Assembly (NCBI RefSeq): GCF_009177095.1
Contig: NZ_AP021861.1
Coordinates: 5,934,501-5,998,500, forward strand
Direction: 5' to 3'
Length of the DNA stretch: 64,000 nucleotides
Source of the DNA: Lacipirellula parvula
GTDB taxonomy: Bacteria > Planctomycetota > Planctomycetia > Pirellulales > Lacipirellulaceae
In this document: positions 52,272 to 58,742 of the stretch, in pieces
Position numbering within the stretch: the stretch's first letter is position 1
How the letters are laid out: every line of letters begins with the position of its first letter
Program-made: the position numbers and the translations under genes
Notes under the pieces: model-generated
What the model saw: only the letters and a program-made list of their open reading frames with translations
The model's database searches: none
Told to the model about the DNA's origin: nothing

Positions 52272-52484
52272 ATGAACTGGGATCAAGTCGAAGGCAACTG
52301 GAAGCAAGCGAAAGGACGCATCCAGCAGCAGTGGGGCAAACTAACCAACGACGACGTCGACACCATCAAGGGGAAGCGAACCGAGTTGGTGGGTAAGCTT
52401 CAAGCCCGTTATGGCTATGCTCGCGAGCGAGCGGAGGAAGAGGTTGAAAAGTTCTGCACTACGTGCGATTCGGCGAGCGGCTGA
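52272..52484 (+). CDS. CsbD family stress protein
   Basis: Protein of 70 residues with the CsbD pattern: NWDQVEGNWKQAKGRIQQQW, GKLTNDDVDTIKGKRTELVG, and a basic/acidic helix ERAEEEVEKFC. ATG at 52272 with GGGAGG upstream; the longer frame from 51660 is rejected. CsbD-type proteins are induced by general stress or osmotic shift; molecular role unknown. Middle gene of a three-gene unit behind a sigma-54 promoter. A second CsbD protein is at 56505. Confidence 0.92.
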   Translation: MNWDQVEGNWKQAKGRIQQQWGKLTNDDVDTIKGKRTELVGKLQARYGYARERAEEEVEKFCTTCDSASG

Positions 52485-52556
52485 GCCTGGTGTTAATCAA
52501 TCTAGGCGCTCGCAGTGATCGCCGCCATAAAAAACTACTCGAAAAGGAATGGTGTC

Positions 52557-53207
52557 ATGTCACTTAAATTTACTTCACGACTATTCGCGGCTGGACTGAC
52601 GCTGGCGTTCGTTGGTTGTCAGGAATCGACGACTCGCAGCGACGTGGCCGACGCTCAAGCAGAGCTCCGCGACCAGCAGCACGACGTCGCGGAAGCTCAG
52701 CACGACGCCGCGGAGGCAACGGCTGATGCACAGCAAGAGGCCGACGAAACCCGCCATGAGGCGATGAAGCCCGTGCTAGATGCCGACGCCGACGCTGCGG
52801 AAGACGTGGCGGAAGCGCAGCAAAACGTTGCCGACACGCGTGCTGAAGGCAATGCGGAGATTCGTGATGAACAGAAGGACGTTAACACGGCTGCGGCCGA
52901 TCTGCAGAAGAAGGAAGCTGAACTGAATGCGACGCAAGCTCGCGATGGCTTCGCTAAGCAGGTTGATCAGCAACTCGCTCTGGCCGACGAGCGAATCGCT
53001 CAGCTTGAAGAACGTCACGATAACGCCGAAGGCGCTGACGCTGACGCGATCGCCAAGCAGATTGACGTGCTAAAAGCTCAGCGTGATCGCGTCAAGGAAA
53101 CGAACGACGACCTGAAGGGTGAAGAGCTGATGAAGTGGCAAGACCACCAGCGCAACGTCCAGCAAGAAGTGAGCACGCTGCAGCAGCTGCTCCAAGAGAA
53201 TAAGTAA
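52557..53207 (+). CDS. Coiled-coil lipoprotein
   Basis: Protein of 216 residues from the ATG at 52557 (AAGGAA upstream); an earlier GTG at 52515 is rejected. Lipobox: LFAAGLTLAFVGC. The mature part is a near-continuous charged helix of Ala/Glu/Asp/Gln with heptad-like spacing (DVADAQAELRDQQHDVAEAQ, EERHDNAEGADADAIAKQID, VQQEVSTLQQLLQEN). Resembles outer-membrane stabilising helical lipoproteins in general form only. Last gene of the CsbD unit; a very strong terminator follows. Confidence 0.85.
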   Translation: MSLKFTSRLFAAGLTLAFVGCQESTTRSDVADAQAELRDQQHDVAEAQHDAAEATADAQQEADETRHEAMKPVLDADADAAEDVAEAQQNVADTRAEGNAEIRDEQKDVNTAAADLQKKEAELNATQARDGFAKQVDQQLALADERIAQLEERHDNAEGADADAIAKQIDVLKAQRDRVKETNDDLKGEELMKWQDHQRNVQQEVSTLQQLLQENK

Positions 53208-53233
53208 TCGCAGCTAAAGGTTTGCGAGTGTGA

Positions 53234-53267
53234 GGCGTCGGCGACTTCGGTCGTCGGCGCCTTTTTT
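53234..53267 (+). terminator. Intrinsic terminator with UUCG tetraloop
   Basis: GGCGTCGGCGAC TTCG GTCGTCGGCGCC forms a 12-base stem (two G-U pairs) capped by UUCG and followed by TTTTTT (53262 on). It ends the CsbD/lipoprotein unit. Confidence 0.93.
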
Positions 53268-53322
53268 GTTGCGACAAGTAAATGCTGGAATTTACTGCCG
53301 ACCACTCAACGATGATAAATCT

Positions 53323-53422
53323 GAGGTCCCCTCTTAATGGGGAGGGTTGGAGAGGGGTGACGACGGCTGGTACCAGGGTTCCACCCCCTCCCCCCGCCCT
53401 CCCCCTCAAGGGGGAGGGAGCC
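53323..53422. repeat. CCCCTCC/GGAGGG element, copy 2
   Basis: A 100-base unit with the same order as 22270-22370: GAGGTCCCCTC, GGAGGGTTGG, AGGGGTGACGACGG, TACCAGGGTTCCACCCCCTC, and CCCCTCAAGGGGGAGGGAGC at the end. Confidence 0.88.
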
Positions 53423-53484
53423 GCACAATTTCTCTTGAGAGGCTCGCCGTGGACCAAGCTGCAGAGACTGTGACAAGAAGCTGA

Positions 53485-55428
53485 CTACCCAGCCTTCTCC
53501 GCCAATTGCGGTCGCGCAGCGATCGCCCGCACGCGTTCCACCGCGGCGGCGAGCGTCGTCGTGATGTCCGACTGGTCGTCGGCCAACCGGCGGCGAATTG
53601 CTTCGCTGCGGTCGCCGCCCCAGTAGCCGATCACGATCGGCAGCTGCGGGTATCGATCCCGTAATCGCCGGCAGAGCAACCGGCTGCTGCGGCTCGGAAG
53701 CGGCGGGACGCTTGAGAGAACGACCAGATCGACCTGCAACATCTCGACAGATTCCACGAGTTCGCTCGTGAGCGCCGAGATAGCAGCTCGCTCGACTTCG
53801 CAACCCTCTTTTCTCAGGAGCTGCGCGAGCATCACGGCGCTGATGTCGTCTGCTTGATCGCGGAGTGGAATGCATAGAACTCGCAACGGACGACGCTTGG
53901 ACGCCTCGTCGATGACTTCCGTTTGCTCAGCAGGCGTCTGCTTCGCATCGATCTCGCCGAGCTCGTCCACCAAATCACGCGCCGTCTCTAGCACTAGCAC
54001 AACTTGGTCGTCATGCAGCCGGCCGGAGTGGCGATCATCCTCTGCCAAGATTAGCGCAGGGATTACAGCCTGATCGTAGGCATCTGCGAGCGAACCGTTC
54101 GTCAGCAGCGGCGTGGCGAGCTCCTCGGCTTCGTCGCAGTCGCCAGCAAGGAGGCGCTGGTAGATCTTCTCAGGCGGGAGCATCGACGAGTGGTCCCCCA
54201 ACAACACGGCGAGAAAGTGTAGCGCGGGGATATAGCGGGCCATTACCACAACGCAAACAGTCAGCGGCATAGCGAGCACCAGGCCAATCGTCCCCCAAAT
54301 CCAGGTCCAGAAGATCGCCGCCACAATGACGCCGACGCCGGAGACGCCGGTGCTCCGGCCGTACAACATCGGTTCGGCGACGTTGTTGACGAGCAGTTCC
54401 AGAACCGCGAACAACGTGGCCACCATGAGCGGCTCCGTCCAACCTTGCGACGTAGCAATCGACACCCCCAGCGGCATGATCGCCGACATCCACGGGCCGA
54501 TGTACGGTAAGAATCGCAGCGAGAAACTGAGAACGCCCCAAGTGATCGCACTCGGGACGCCGATCGCTGCGAGCCCCAATCCAACCGCGAGACCGTACCC
54601 GGCGTTGATCAAAAACTGCATCCGCAGATACTTGCTGACGCGCTCGGTGACGTCGGTGAGCGCTTCGGTCGAGGCATGAAGATTCGAGGCCCCGAAGAGT
54701 TGCAGTAACCGATTCCGCTGGTCTTCCCGTTTCAGCAGGATGAAGATCACCAGCACGATTGCGATGCCCGCGGTCGTCAGCGGCGCCACGAGGGGCCCCA
54801 GCCAATCGCGGACTTGCCCGAGCGGCGAAGGCGGCATGCCCACGACTCGCACATCGACGGGTTCCCCGCCGCCGTTTAGTTTGGCATCGGGAGAATCATC
54901 GAACTCCCGTTTCACGCGAGACCAGAGCCCTCCTTCGGCTGTCGCTGTGGGCTCCTTCCCGTTCGGCTGATTTTCACCAGGCCGAGTCGCTTCTCCCGTC
55001 GCGTCCGGAGTTGCCGGTTTCGGGGCCGCCTCATCTTGGCTCAACTTCTCCGTGACCTCGTCGATGACGTCGCTGAAGTTAGCCAGCATCGGCGAATCAG
55101 GTCGCAGATCCTCAACCCGCTTGATGATCTCGTTTCGCCAGCGCGGGAGCTGCTCATTCAAGTCGAGCAGTTGGCTGGTCACCACCCAGCCGAGGACTCC
55201 CAGGACGACGAACGTCACTCCCACGACGGAAATCACGGAGAGAATCCGCCCGAGTCCCCACCGCTCAAGGCGGTCTGCCAGCGGCGTCAGCAGAAAGCTG
55301 AGGAAGATCGCCAGCGCCAGCGGCAGCAGGATCTCCTTCGCGACGTGCAGCGCTGCGATCGCCACCACGATCGATGCCAAGGTGAGAAGCGGCGAACTAG
55401 CGCCAGACGACGTGCGGGATCGAGCCAT
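53485..55428 (-). CDS. AI-2E family transporter fused to a B12-fold-like domain
   Basis: Protein of 647 residues. Residues ~15-420 are the AI-2E transporter/UPF0118 (PerM-like) domain: paired spans at the N-terminus (LLTLASIVVAIAALHVAKEI, GRILSVISVVGVTFVVLGVL), a long soluble loop, and the signature INAGYGLAVGLGLAAIGVPS, RFLPYIGPWMSAIMPLGVSI. A linker follows, and residues ~515-640 form a Rossmann-like domain (LRVLCIPLRDQADDISAVML, LAQLLRKEGCEVERAAIS, DLVVLSSVPPLP, PIVIGYWGGD) similar to B12-binding folds. The DxHxxG cobalamin motif is absent, so ligand and role are open. It lies 38 bases after the BON gene, in the same unit. Confidence 0.85.
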   Translation of the reverse strand: MARSRTSSGASSPLLTLASIVVAIAALHVAKEILLPLALAIFLSFLLTPLADRLERWGLGRILSVISVVGVTFVVLGVLGWVVTSQLLDLNEQLPRWRNEIIKRVEDLRPDSPMLANFSDVIDEVTEKLSQDEAAPKPATPDATGEATRPGENQPNGKEPTATAEGGLWSRVKREFDDSPDAKLNGGGEPVDVRVVGMPPSPLGQVRDWLGPLVAPLTTAGIAIVLVIFILLKREDQRNRLLQLFGASNLHASTEALTDVTERVSKYLRMQFLINAGYGLAVGLGLAAIGVPSAITWGVLSFSLRFLPYIGPWMSAIMPLGVSIATSQGWTEPLMVATLFAVLELLVNNVAEPMLYGRSTGVSGVGVIVAAIFWTWIWGTIGLVLAMPLTVCVVVMARYIPALHFLAVLLGDHSSMLPPEKIYQRLLAGDCDEAEELATPLLTNGSLADAYDQAVIPALILAEDDRHSGRLHDDQVVLVLETARDLVDELGEIDAKQTPAEQTEVIDEASKRRPLRVLCIPLRDQADDISAVMLAQLLRKEGCEVERAAISALTSELVESVEMLQVDLVVLSSVPPLPSRSSRLLCRRLRDRYPQLPIVIGYWGGDRSEAIRRRLADDQSDITTTLAAAVERVRAIAARPQLAEKAG

Positions 55429-55466
55429 GCGCGACGTCGGCGAGCGACGCCGACGTTCCTATGAAA

Positions 55467-55808
55467 TTAGAACGATGTGACGATCAGTCGGTTGACGACC
55501 CGCACCGAACCGGCAACCCGGAGTGCGGCCACCTGCGCCATCTGCTTCAGATAATAGCTGGGAACAGCGCCCGAGAGAACGAGCCCTTCCTGCGCCGCGG
55601 CGCAGCTCACGCTACCGAGCACAGGATAACCAAGCGATTCGAGTGTTGCTTTGACGTTCTCGCTCGCTAGTTGCAGCCGGTTGCGGTTGATTGCCTGATG
55701 GTCGCTGTCGCGGCGCTCAAGCGGATTGGAGCGATGGAAGTCGAGGGCGGGAGTCGCAGAGGCGGGCGTCGATTTATGGCGAGGACGAATGCGAAGTGCT
55801 TCGTGCAT
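55467..55808 (-). CDS. BON-domain protein
   Basis: Protein of 113 residues from the ATG at 55808; longer frames from 56039 are rejected. Residues ~45-113 match the BON fold: LQLASENVKATLESLGYPVL, GLVLSGAVPSYYLKQMAQVA and the final RVVNRLIVTSF. BON domains bind membranes or phospholipids and occur in OsmY-type osmotic-shock proteins. No signal peptide seen, so location is uncertain. First gene of the unit with the AI-2E-type transporter; a sigma-54 promoter lies 217 bases upstream, with a hairpin between. Confidence 0.75.
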   Translation of the reverse strand: MHEALRIRPRHKSTPASATPALDFHRSNPLERRDSDHQAINRNRLQLASENVKATLESLGYPVLGSVSCAAAQEGLVLSGAVPSYYLKQMAQVAALRVAGSVRVVNRLIVTSF

Positions 55809-55898
55809 GACAGTGAAGGATCCAGTACGGAGGGACCGTCGAGGCAGTCCAGTTGGTAGGGAGTTAAGCGACGAGAGGATCGATCTTGCGGATCCATT

Positions 55899-56024
55899 AA
55901 AAAAGCCGACGGGCGACAACCCTATCTGTTCAGCGACGGTGCGGACACCAGAGCAACGTCGTGACTTCAGACATGGTTTTTCGCCCGTCGGCGCTTCCGT
56001 GATTTGGCGAGCCCCGCGTGCGGG
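55899..56024 (-). ncRNA. Candidate small RNA or attenuator leader
   Basis: On the minus strand a transcript from near 56024 would run into GCCGACGGGCGA (55992-55981) and TCGCCCGTCGGC (55916-55905), a perfect 12-base stem with a 64-base loop, followed at once by TTTTTT (55904-55899). That would give an RNA of about 126 bases, or a terminator that must be bypassed to express the BON gene. The loop could fold further. Confidence 0.4.
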
Positions 56025-56035
56025 AGCGGAGCAAT

Positions 56036-56050
56036 GCATTCAGCGTGCCA
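56036..56050 (-). promoter_or_regulatory. Sigma-54-like promoter of the BON/transporter unit
   Basis: Minus strand reads TGGCACG CTGA ATGCA against consensus TGGCACG NNNN TTGCA: one mismatch, with the invariant GG and GC at 12-base spacing. Predicted +1 near 56024. Confidence 0.55.
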
Positions 56051-56258
56051 ATTTGCGCAGATCGCAGCGATCAAAGGGGCCACCGCCACAGTCGGCCGCC
56101 GCTCGCGCAGGCATACATCGATTAAACCGGGCGATTTCTGCAACCTGATCGCCTTTCGGTCACTTTGTACGGCTGCTGTGCGGCCCGCGTAGGCGCGGTC
56201 GATTGCCCGCAGAGGGCGGCTCGGTTGGTCGCTAGCAATCCAGCTTTCGGGCGTTAGT

Positions 56259-56279
56259 GGTAGTTTTGAAGTCACTACC
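56259..56279. promoter_or_regulatory. Inverted repeat GGTAGT-N9-ACTACC, possible activator site
   Basis: Six-base arms spaced by nine bases (TTTGAAGTC), about 134 bases 5' of the sigma-54 promoter's -24 box, a usual distance for an NtrC-type enhancer. No second copy was found, so this is weak. Confidence 0.35.
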
Positions 56280-56392
56280 GAGTGGAAACTCCCCAACAGA
56301 AGGCCTTCGAGCGGCTCGCGTGCGCGGATCGCCAAACGATCACCCATTTCGCGATTTCACCGCGAATCGTCGCGACGCCGGCGCGCTGCGCA

Positions 56393-56408
56393 TGGCACGC
56401 CGGTTGCA
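56393..56408 (+). promoter_or_regulatory. Sigma-54 (-24/-12) promoter, perfect consensus
   Basis: TGGCACG CCGG TTGCA matches TGGCACG NNNN TTGCA at every fixed base. Predicted +1 near 56419, 86 bases before the CsbD gene. Confidence 0.85.
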
Positions 56409-56504
56409 ATTGTGTATCTCAGGCCTGACGCGATCTCGCTGAGACGCTGCTCCAGGGCCCAGGGGTCACGACACAACGACACCAGACGAACAAAGGAAGC
56501 TGTG

Positions 56505-56927
56505 ATGAAACTGAACCAACAAACGCTAGAAGGAAACTGGAACGAGATCAAAGGCAAGCTCCACGAACGTTGGGGCGAACTGACCAACGACGATCTGCAG
56601 AAGGCCCGCGGCAGCGTCGACCAACTCGTCGGCATGATCCAGAAGAAGACCGGGGAGGCTCGCGACAAGGTTGAGCAGTATCTCGGCGAAGTCACTTCCA
56701 ACGGCGCGACGGGCGTCAGCAAAGTTGCTGAGGCCGTTCGCAGCTATGCCGGTTCCGCCGCCGAATCGTTTGGCGACGCCCGCGGTCGTGCAGGAGATGC
56801 GATGCGCGGCGGTTACTCTCAGACGGAACGCATGGTTCAGCAACGTCCGATCGAGTCGCTCGCCGTCGGCTTCGGAGCCGGTCTCATCACGGGCGTCGTG
56901 CTCGGGTTAGTGATGCGCTCGAGGTAA
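56505..56927 (+). CDS. CsbD-type stress protein with C-terminal membrane anchor
   Basis: Protein of 140 residues from the ATG at 56505 (AAAGGAAG upstream). Residues ~1-60 match CsbD (QTLEGNWNEIKGKLHERWGE, LTNDDLQKARGSVDQLVGMI). A flexible Gly/Ala/Ser linker follows, and the last 30 residues (PIESLAVGFGAGLITGVVLG) form a glycine-zipper membrane anchor of DUF883/ElaB type, so this is a fusion of two stress-protein families. First gene behind a perfect sigma-54 promoter. Confidence 0.9.
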   Translation: MKLNQQTLEGNWNEIKGKLHERWGELTNDDLQKARGSVDQLVGMIQKKTGEARDKVEQYLGEVTSNGATGVSKVAEAVRSYAGSAAESFGDARGRAGDAMRGGYSQTERMVQQRPIESLAVGFGAGLITGVVLGLVMRSR

Positions 56928-56997
56928 CTGCATTTAACCTACTCAACCCCGGCCTCCAAGGTCGACGCTTGCATAGTTTTCACATAGGAGAGAAGTC

Positions 56998-57171
56998 ATG
57001 TTAAACCTAGCCATTACCATGCTGATTTTGGCATTGGTTGCCGCTCTACTCGGATTTGGCGCAATTGCCAGCAGTTTCGCCGGTATCGCGAAAATTCTAT
57101 TTGTCGTCTTTATTGTGCTATTCTTGATCAGCGCTCTCGCAGGCGCCTTGCGTGGACGTCCGCCGGTCTAA
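56998..57171 (+). CDS. DUF1328 (YtjA-like) small membrane protein
   Basis: Protein of 57 residues: two hydrophobic spans ([18 protein letters not shown] and [18 protein letters not shown]) with AGIAKILF, the family signature, and the end [12 protein letters not shown] at 56998 with ATAGGAGAG upstream. DUF1328 proteins are stress-linked. Second gene of the unit, 70 bases after CsbD. Confidence 0.9.
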   Translation: MLNLAITMLILALVAALLGFGAIASSFAGIAKILFVVFIVLFLISALAGALRGRPPV

Positions 57172-57229
57172 TCTGGCGATGACCTCGCTCGAACGAGTAA
57201 GAGTAGTCACGCAGGATTAGCAACATCAC

Positions 57230-57694
57230 ATGGCTAGCAACGCCGATGATATCTGCCGACGCATGGAAGCCGTTCGCCGCACTGCCGGCGAAGAGGTTGA
57301 ATCTATTGTGCAATCGGCGAAGACGCTGTCGGACTGGCGCTACTATGTGAAGAATCATCCGTTCTTGTTGGCGGGGGCCGCTGCGGGGTTGGGGTTCTTC
57401 CTCATCCCGCGCCGGAAAGCCCCGCCAACTCCCGGAGCGGCGGATGCGAAAGAGCTAATTGAGTTGCTGAAGAAGCATCACGTGAGTGGAGTGACGGTCG
57501 AGGGCCCGCCGAGCGGATTGCTCAAAACAGTTGCGGGACTAGCCACGCCGTTCCTGATTCGCACGGCGATGAACTTCGCACAAACTCGATTGGAATCGGG
57601 CGATTGGAGTTCGTTGTTCGGCGGCAAGGCGGCATCGCCTGCCAAGACGCCGGACGACGAACAGTCATTCGAAGAGTTCAACATTCCGCGGTGA
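57230..57694 (+). CDS. Small membrane-associated protein in the stress unit
   Basis: Protein of 154 residues. N-terminal amphipathic helix (ADDICRRMEAVRRTAGEEVE), then NHPFLLAGAAAGLGFFLIP with RRK, in the style of DUF883/DUF3618 proteins, and an Ala/Pro-rich C-terminal part. ATG at 57230. Its position before a DUF883-like and a YqjE-like gene parallels the yqjD-yqjE order of proteobacteria, but the family is not certain. Confidence 0.72.
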   Translation: MASNADDICRRMEAVRRTAGEEVESIVQSAKTLSDWRYYVKNHPFLLAGAAAGLGFFLIPRRKAPPTPGAADAKELIELLKKHHVSGVTVEGPPSGLLKTVAGLATPFLIRTAMNFAQTRLESGDWSSLFGGKAASPAKTPDDEQSFEEFNIPR

Positions 57695-57698
57695 TGCC

Positions 57699-57920
57699 AT
57701 GCACAATCGCCTCCAGAATCATTTTCGAACTGCGGCTGAAGCCGCTGAGGCGCGGGTCTCGGCAGCAGCGGCCGCGGCTGATGAAGCCGTCGCCGATTTT
57801 GCAGCCAGCGGCGAAGGCATCGTGAACCGGACGGCGCGTTCGGTTGCGTCACACCCTGCCCTGGCTATCGGCGCCGCCTTCGCGGTTGGTCTTCTGATTG
57901 GCAAATGGGTGAAGCGATAA
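57699..57920 (+). CDS. DUF883-like (ElaB/YqjD-type) membrane protein
   Basis: Protein of 73 residues: helical N-terminus (NHFRTAAEAAEARVSAAAAA) then a glycine-rich anchor SHPALAIGAAFAVGLLIGKW and VKR. ElaB/YqjD proteins of this form dock on the membrane and bind ribosomes in stationary phase. ATG at 57699, four bases after the stop of the preceding gene. Its stop overlaps the next start (TAATG). Confidence 0.82.
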   Translation: MHNRLQNHFRTAAEAAEARVSAAAAAADEAVADFAASGEGIVNRTARSVASHPALAIGAAFAVGLLIGKWVKR

Positions 57921-58360
57921 TGGCGTTCGATCGACGTCCCACGACTGCTGCACCTGCCGCCTCGATGAGTCGGAGCTTCCGTCAGTTGGGAAGCGACGTA
58001 CTCACGCTGATGGAACTGCAGGCTGAACTACTGCAACTTGATGTGCGGGAGTGGGTGCACAGCTTTATTCGCCCGCTCGCTGCACTGCTTGCCGCCGCGA
58101 TTATTTTGTTGGCGACGGCTCCGATAGCACTGCTCAGTTTTGGCTACCTGCTAGCCGCCAAGACAGAGCTGCCATTGTGGGGCGCCATGATAACCGCAGC
58201 CGCAACAGGCTTCGCGCTCGCGATTATCTCTGCCGGCATCGGCGTCTGGATGCTGAAGCATGACCGGCGAATCCTCGATCGGTTTAGCACAGAACTTCGC
58301 AAGAACGTCCACTGGCTAAAAGAAACCCTACGCACCACGCCCGACGACGGCCCGCGATAG
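57920..58360 (+). CDS. YqjE/phage-holin-3-6-like (DUF1469) membrane protein
   Basis: Protein of 146 residues from the ATG at 57920, which overlaps the previous stop as TAATG; an ATG five codons earlier (57905) is an alternative. Two spans (IRPLAALLAAAIILLATAPI, GAMITAAATGFALAIISAGI) after a helical QLGSDVLTLMELQAELLQLD segment, the family pattern. The neighbouring YqjD-type gene makes a holin role unlikely and a stress-membrane role likely. Confidence 0.85.
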   Translation: MAFDRRPTTAAPAASMSRSFRQLGSDVLTLMELQAELLQLDVREWVHSFIRPLAALLAAAIILLATAPIALLSFGYLLAAKTELPLWGAMITAAATGFALAIISAGIGVWMLKHDRRILDRFSTELRKNVHWLKETLRTTPDDGPR

Positions 58361-58413
58361 CCCGCCTTCGTCTCACGGTGGTTTAGCGTTCACCTCCTCG
58401 GAGACTTATCGCA

Positions 58414-58623
58414 ATGTCTACCGCCAACTACTCAGAATTCGCTGAACGTACCGGCGCACGGCCTCCTGCCTTCGGCGGCGACGACCAACTCGCTCGCGGC
58501 CTCGACGCTTGCGATGCGGCGACCACGTTCTTCCGAGAGTATGCCCGCGAACGTCCCGAAGTCGTCGCATTGTGGGCGTTCGGCATCGGGTTCGTGCTCG
58601 GTTGGAAGCTGAAGCCGTGGTAG
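58414..58623 (+). CDS. Small membrane protein in the stress unit
   Basis: Protein of 69 residues with a polar N-terminus and one C-terminal span (EVVALWAFGIGFVLGWKLKP). ATG at 58414 with GGAG thirteen bases upstream. Probably the last gene of the unit that begins at 56505. No family recognised. Confidence 0.68.
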   Translation: MSTANYSEFAERTGARPPAFGGDDQLARGLDACDAATTFFREYARERPEVVALWAFGIGFVLGWKLKPW

Positions 58624-58642
58624 CGAGCACGCATCGCGTCAT

Positions 58643-58733
58643 TAGCCCCGGGCTCCACCCGGGGGTCGGTCACCATTCCGGTAGGCATCGCGTTGCGCGC
58701 GGTTAGCTCACCCCCGGGCGGAGCCCGGGGCTA
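58643..58733. repeat. CCCCGGGCTCCGCCCGGGG element, full copy
   Basis: Left arm TAGCCCCGGGCTCCACCCGG, right arm CCCCCGGGCGGAGCCCGGGG to CTA at 58733; core GTCGGTCACCATTCCGGTAG. It lies between convergent genes ending at 58623 and 58743 and could terminate both. Confidence 0.85.
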
Positions 58734-58742
58734 GGAGCGCTC

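Larger units (their letters stand above)
55809..56504. promoter_or_regulatory. Divergent regulatory region between two stress units
   Basis: About 700 bases without a gene. It holds a leftward sigma-54-like promoter (56050-56036), a hairpin/U-run leader (55899-56024), an inverted repeat GGTAGTttt..ACTACC (56259-56279) that could bind an activator, and a rightward sigma-54 promoter (56393). Confidence 0.6.

Noticed and set aside
57920-58360. Prophage remnant because of the holin-like domain
   Set aside because: Neighbours are chromosomal stress proteins (CsbD, DUF1328, DUF883-like); no other phage gene is present, and YqjE proteins share this fold.
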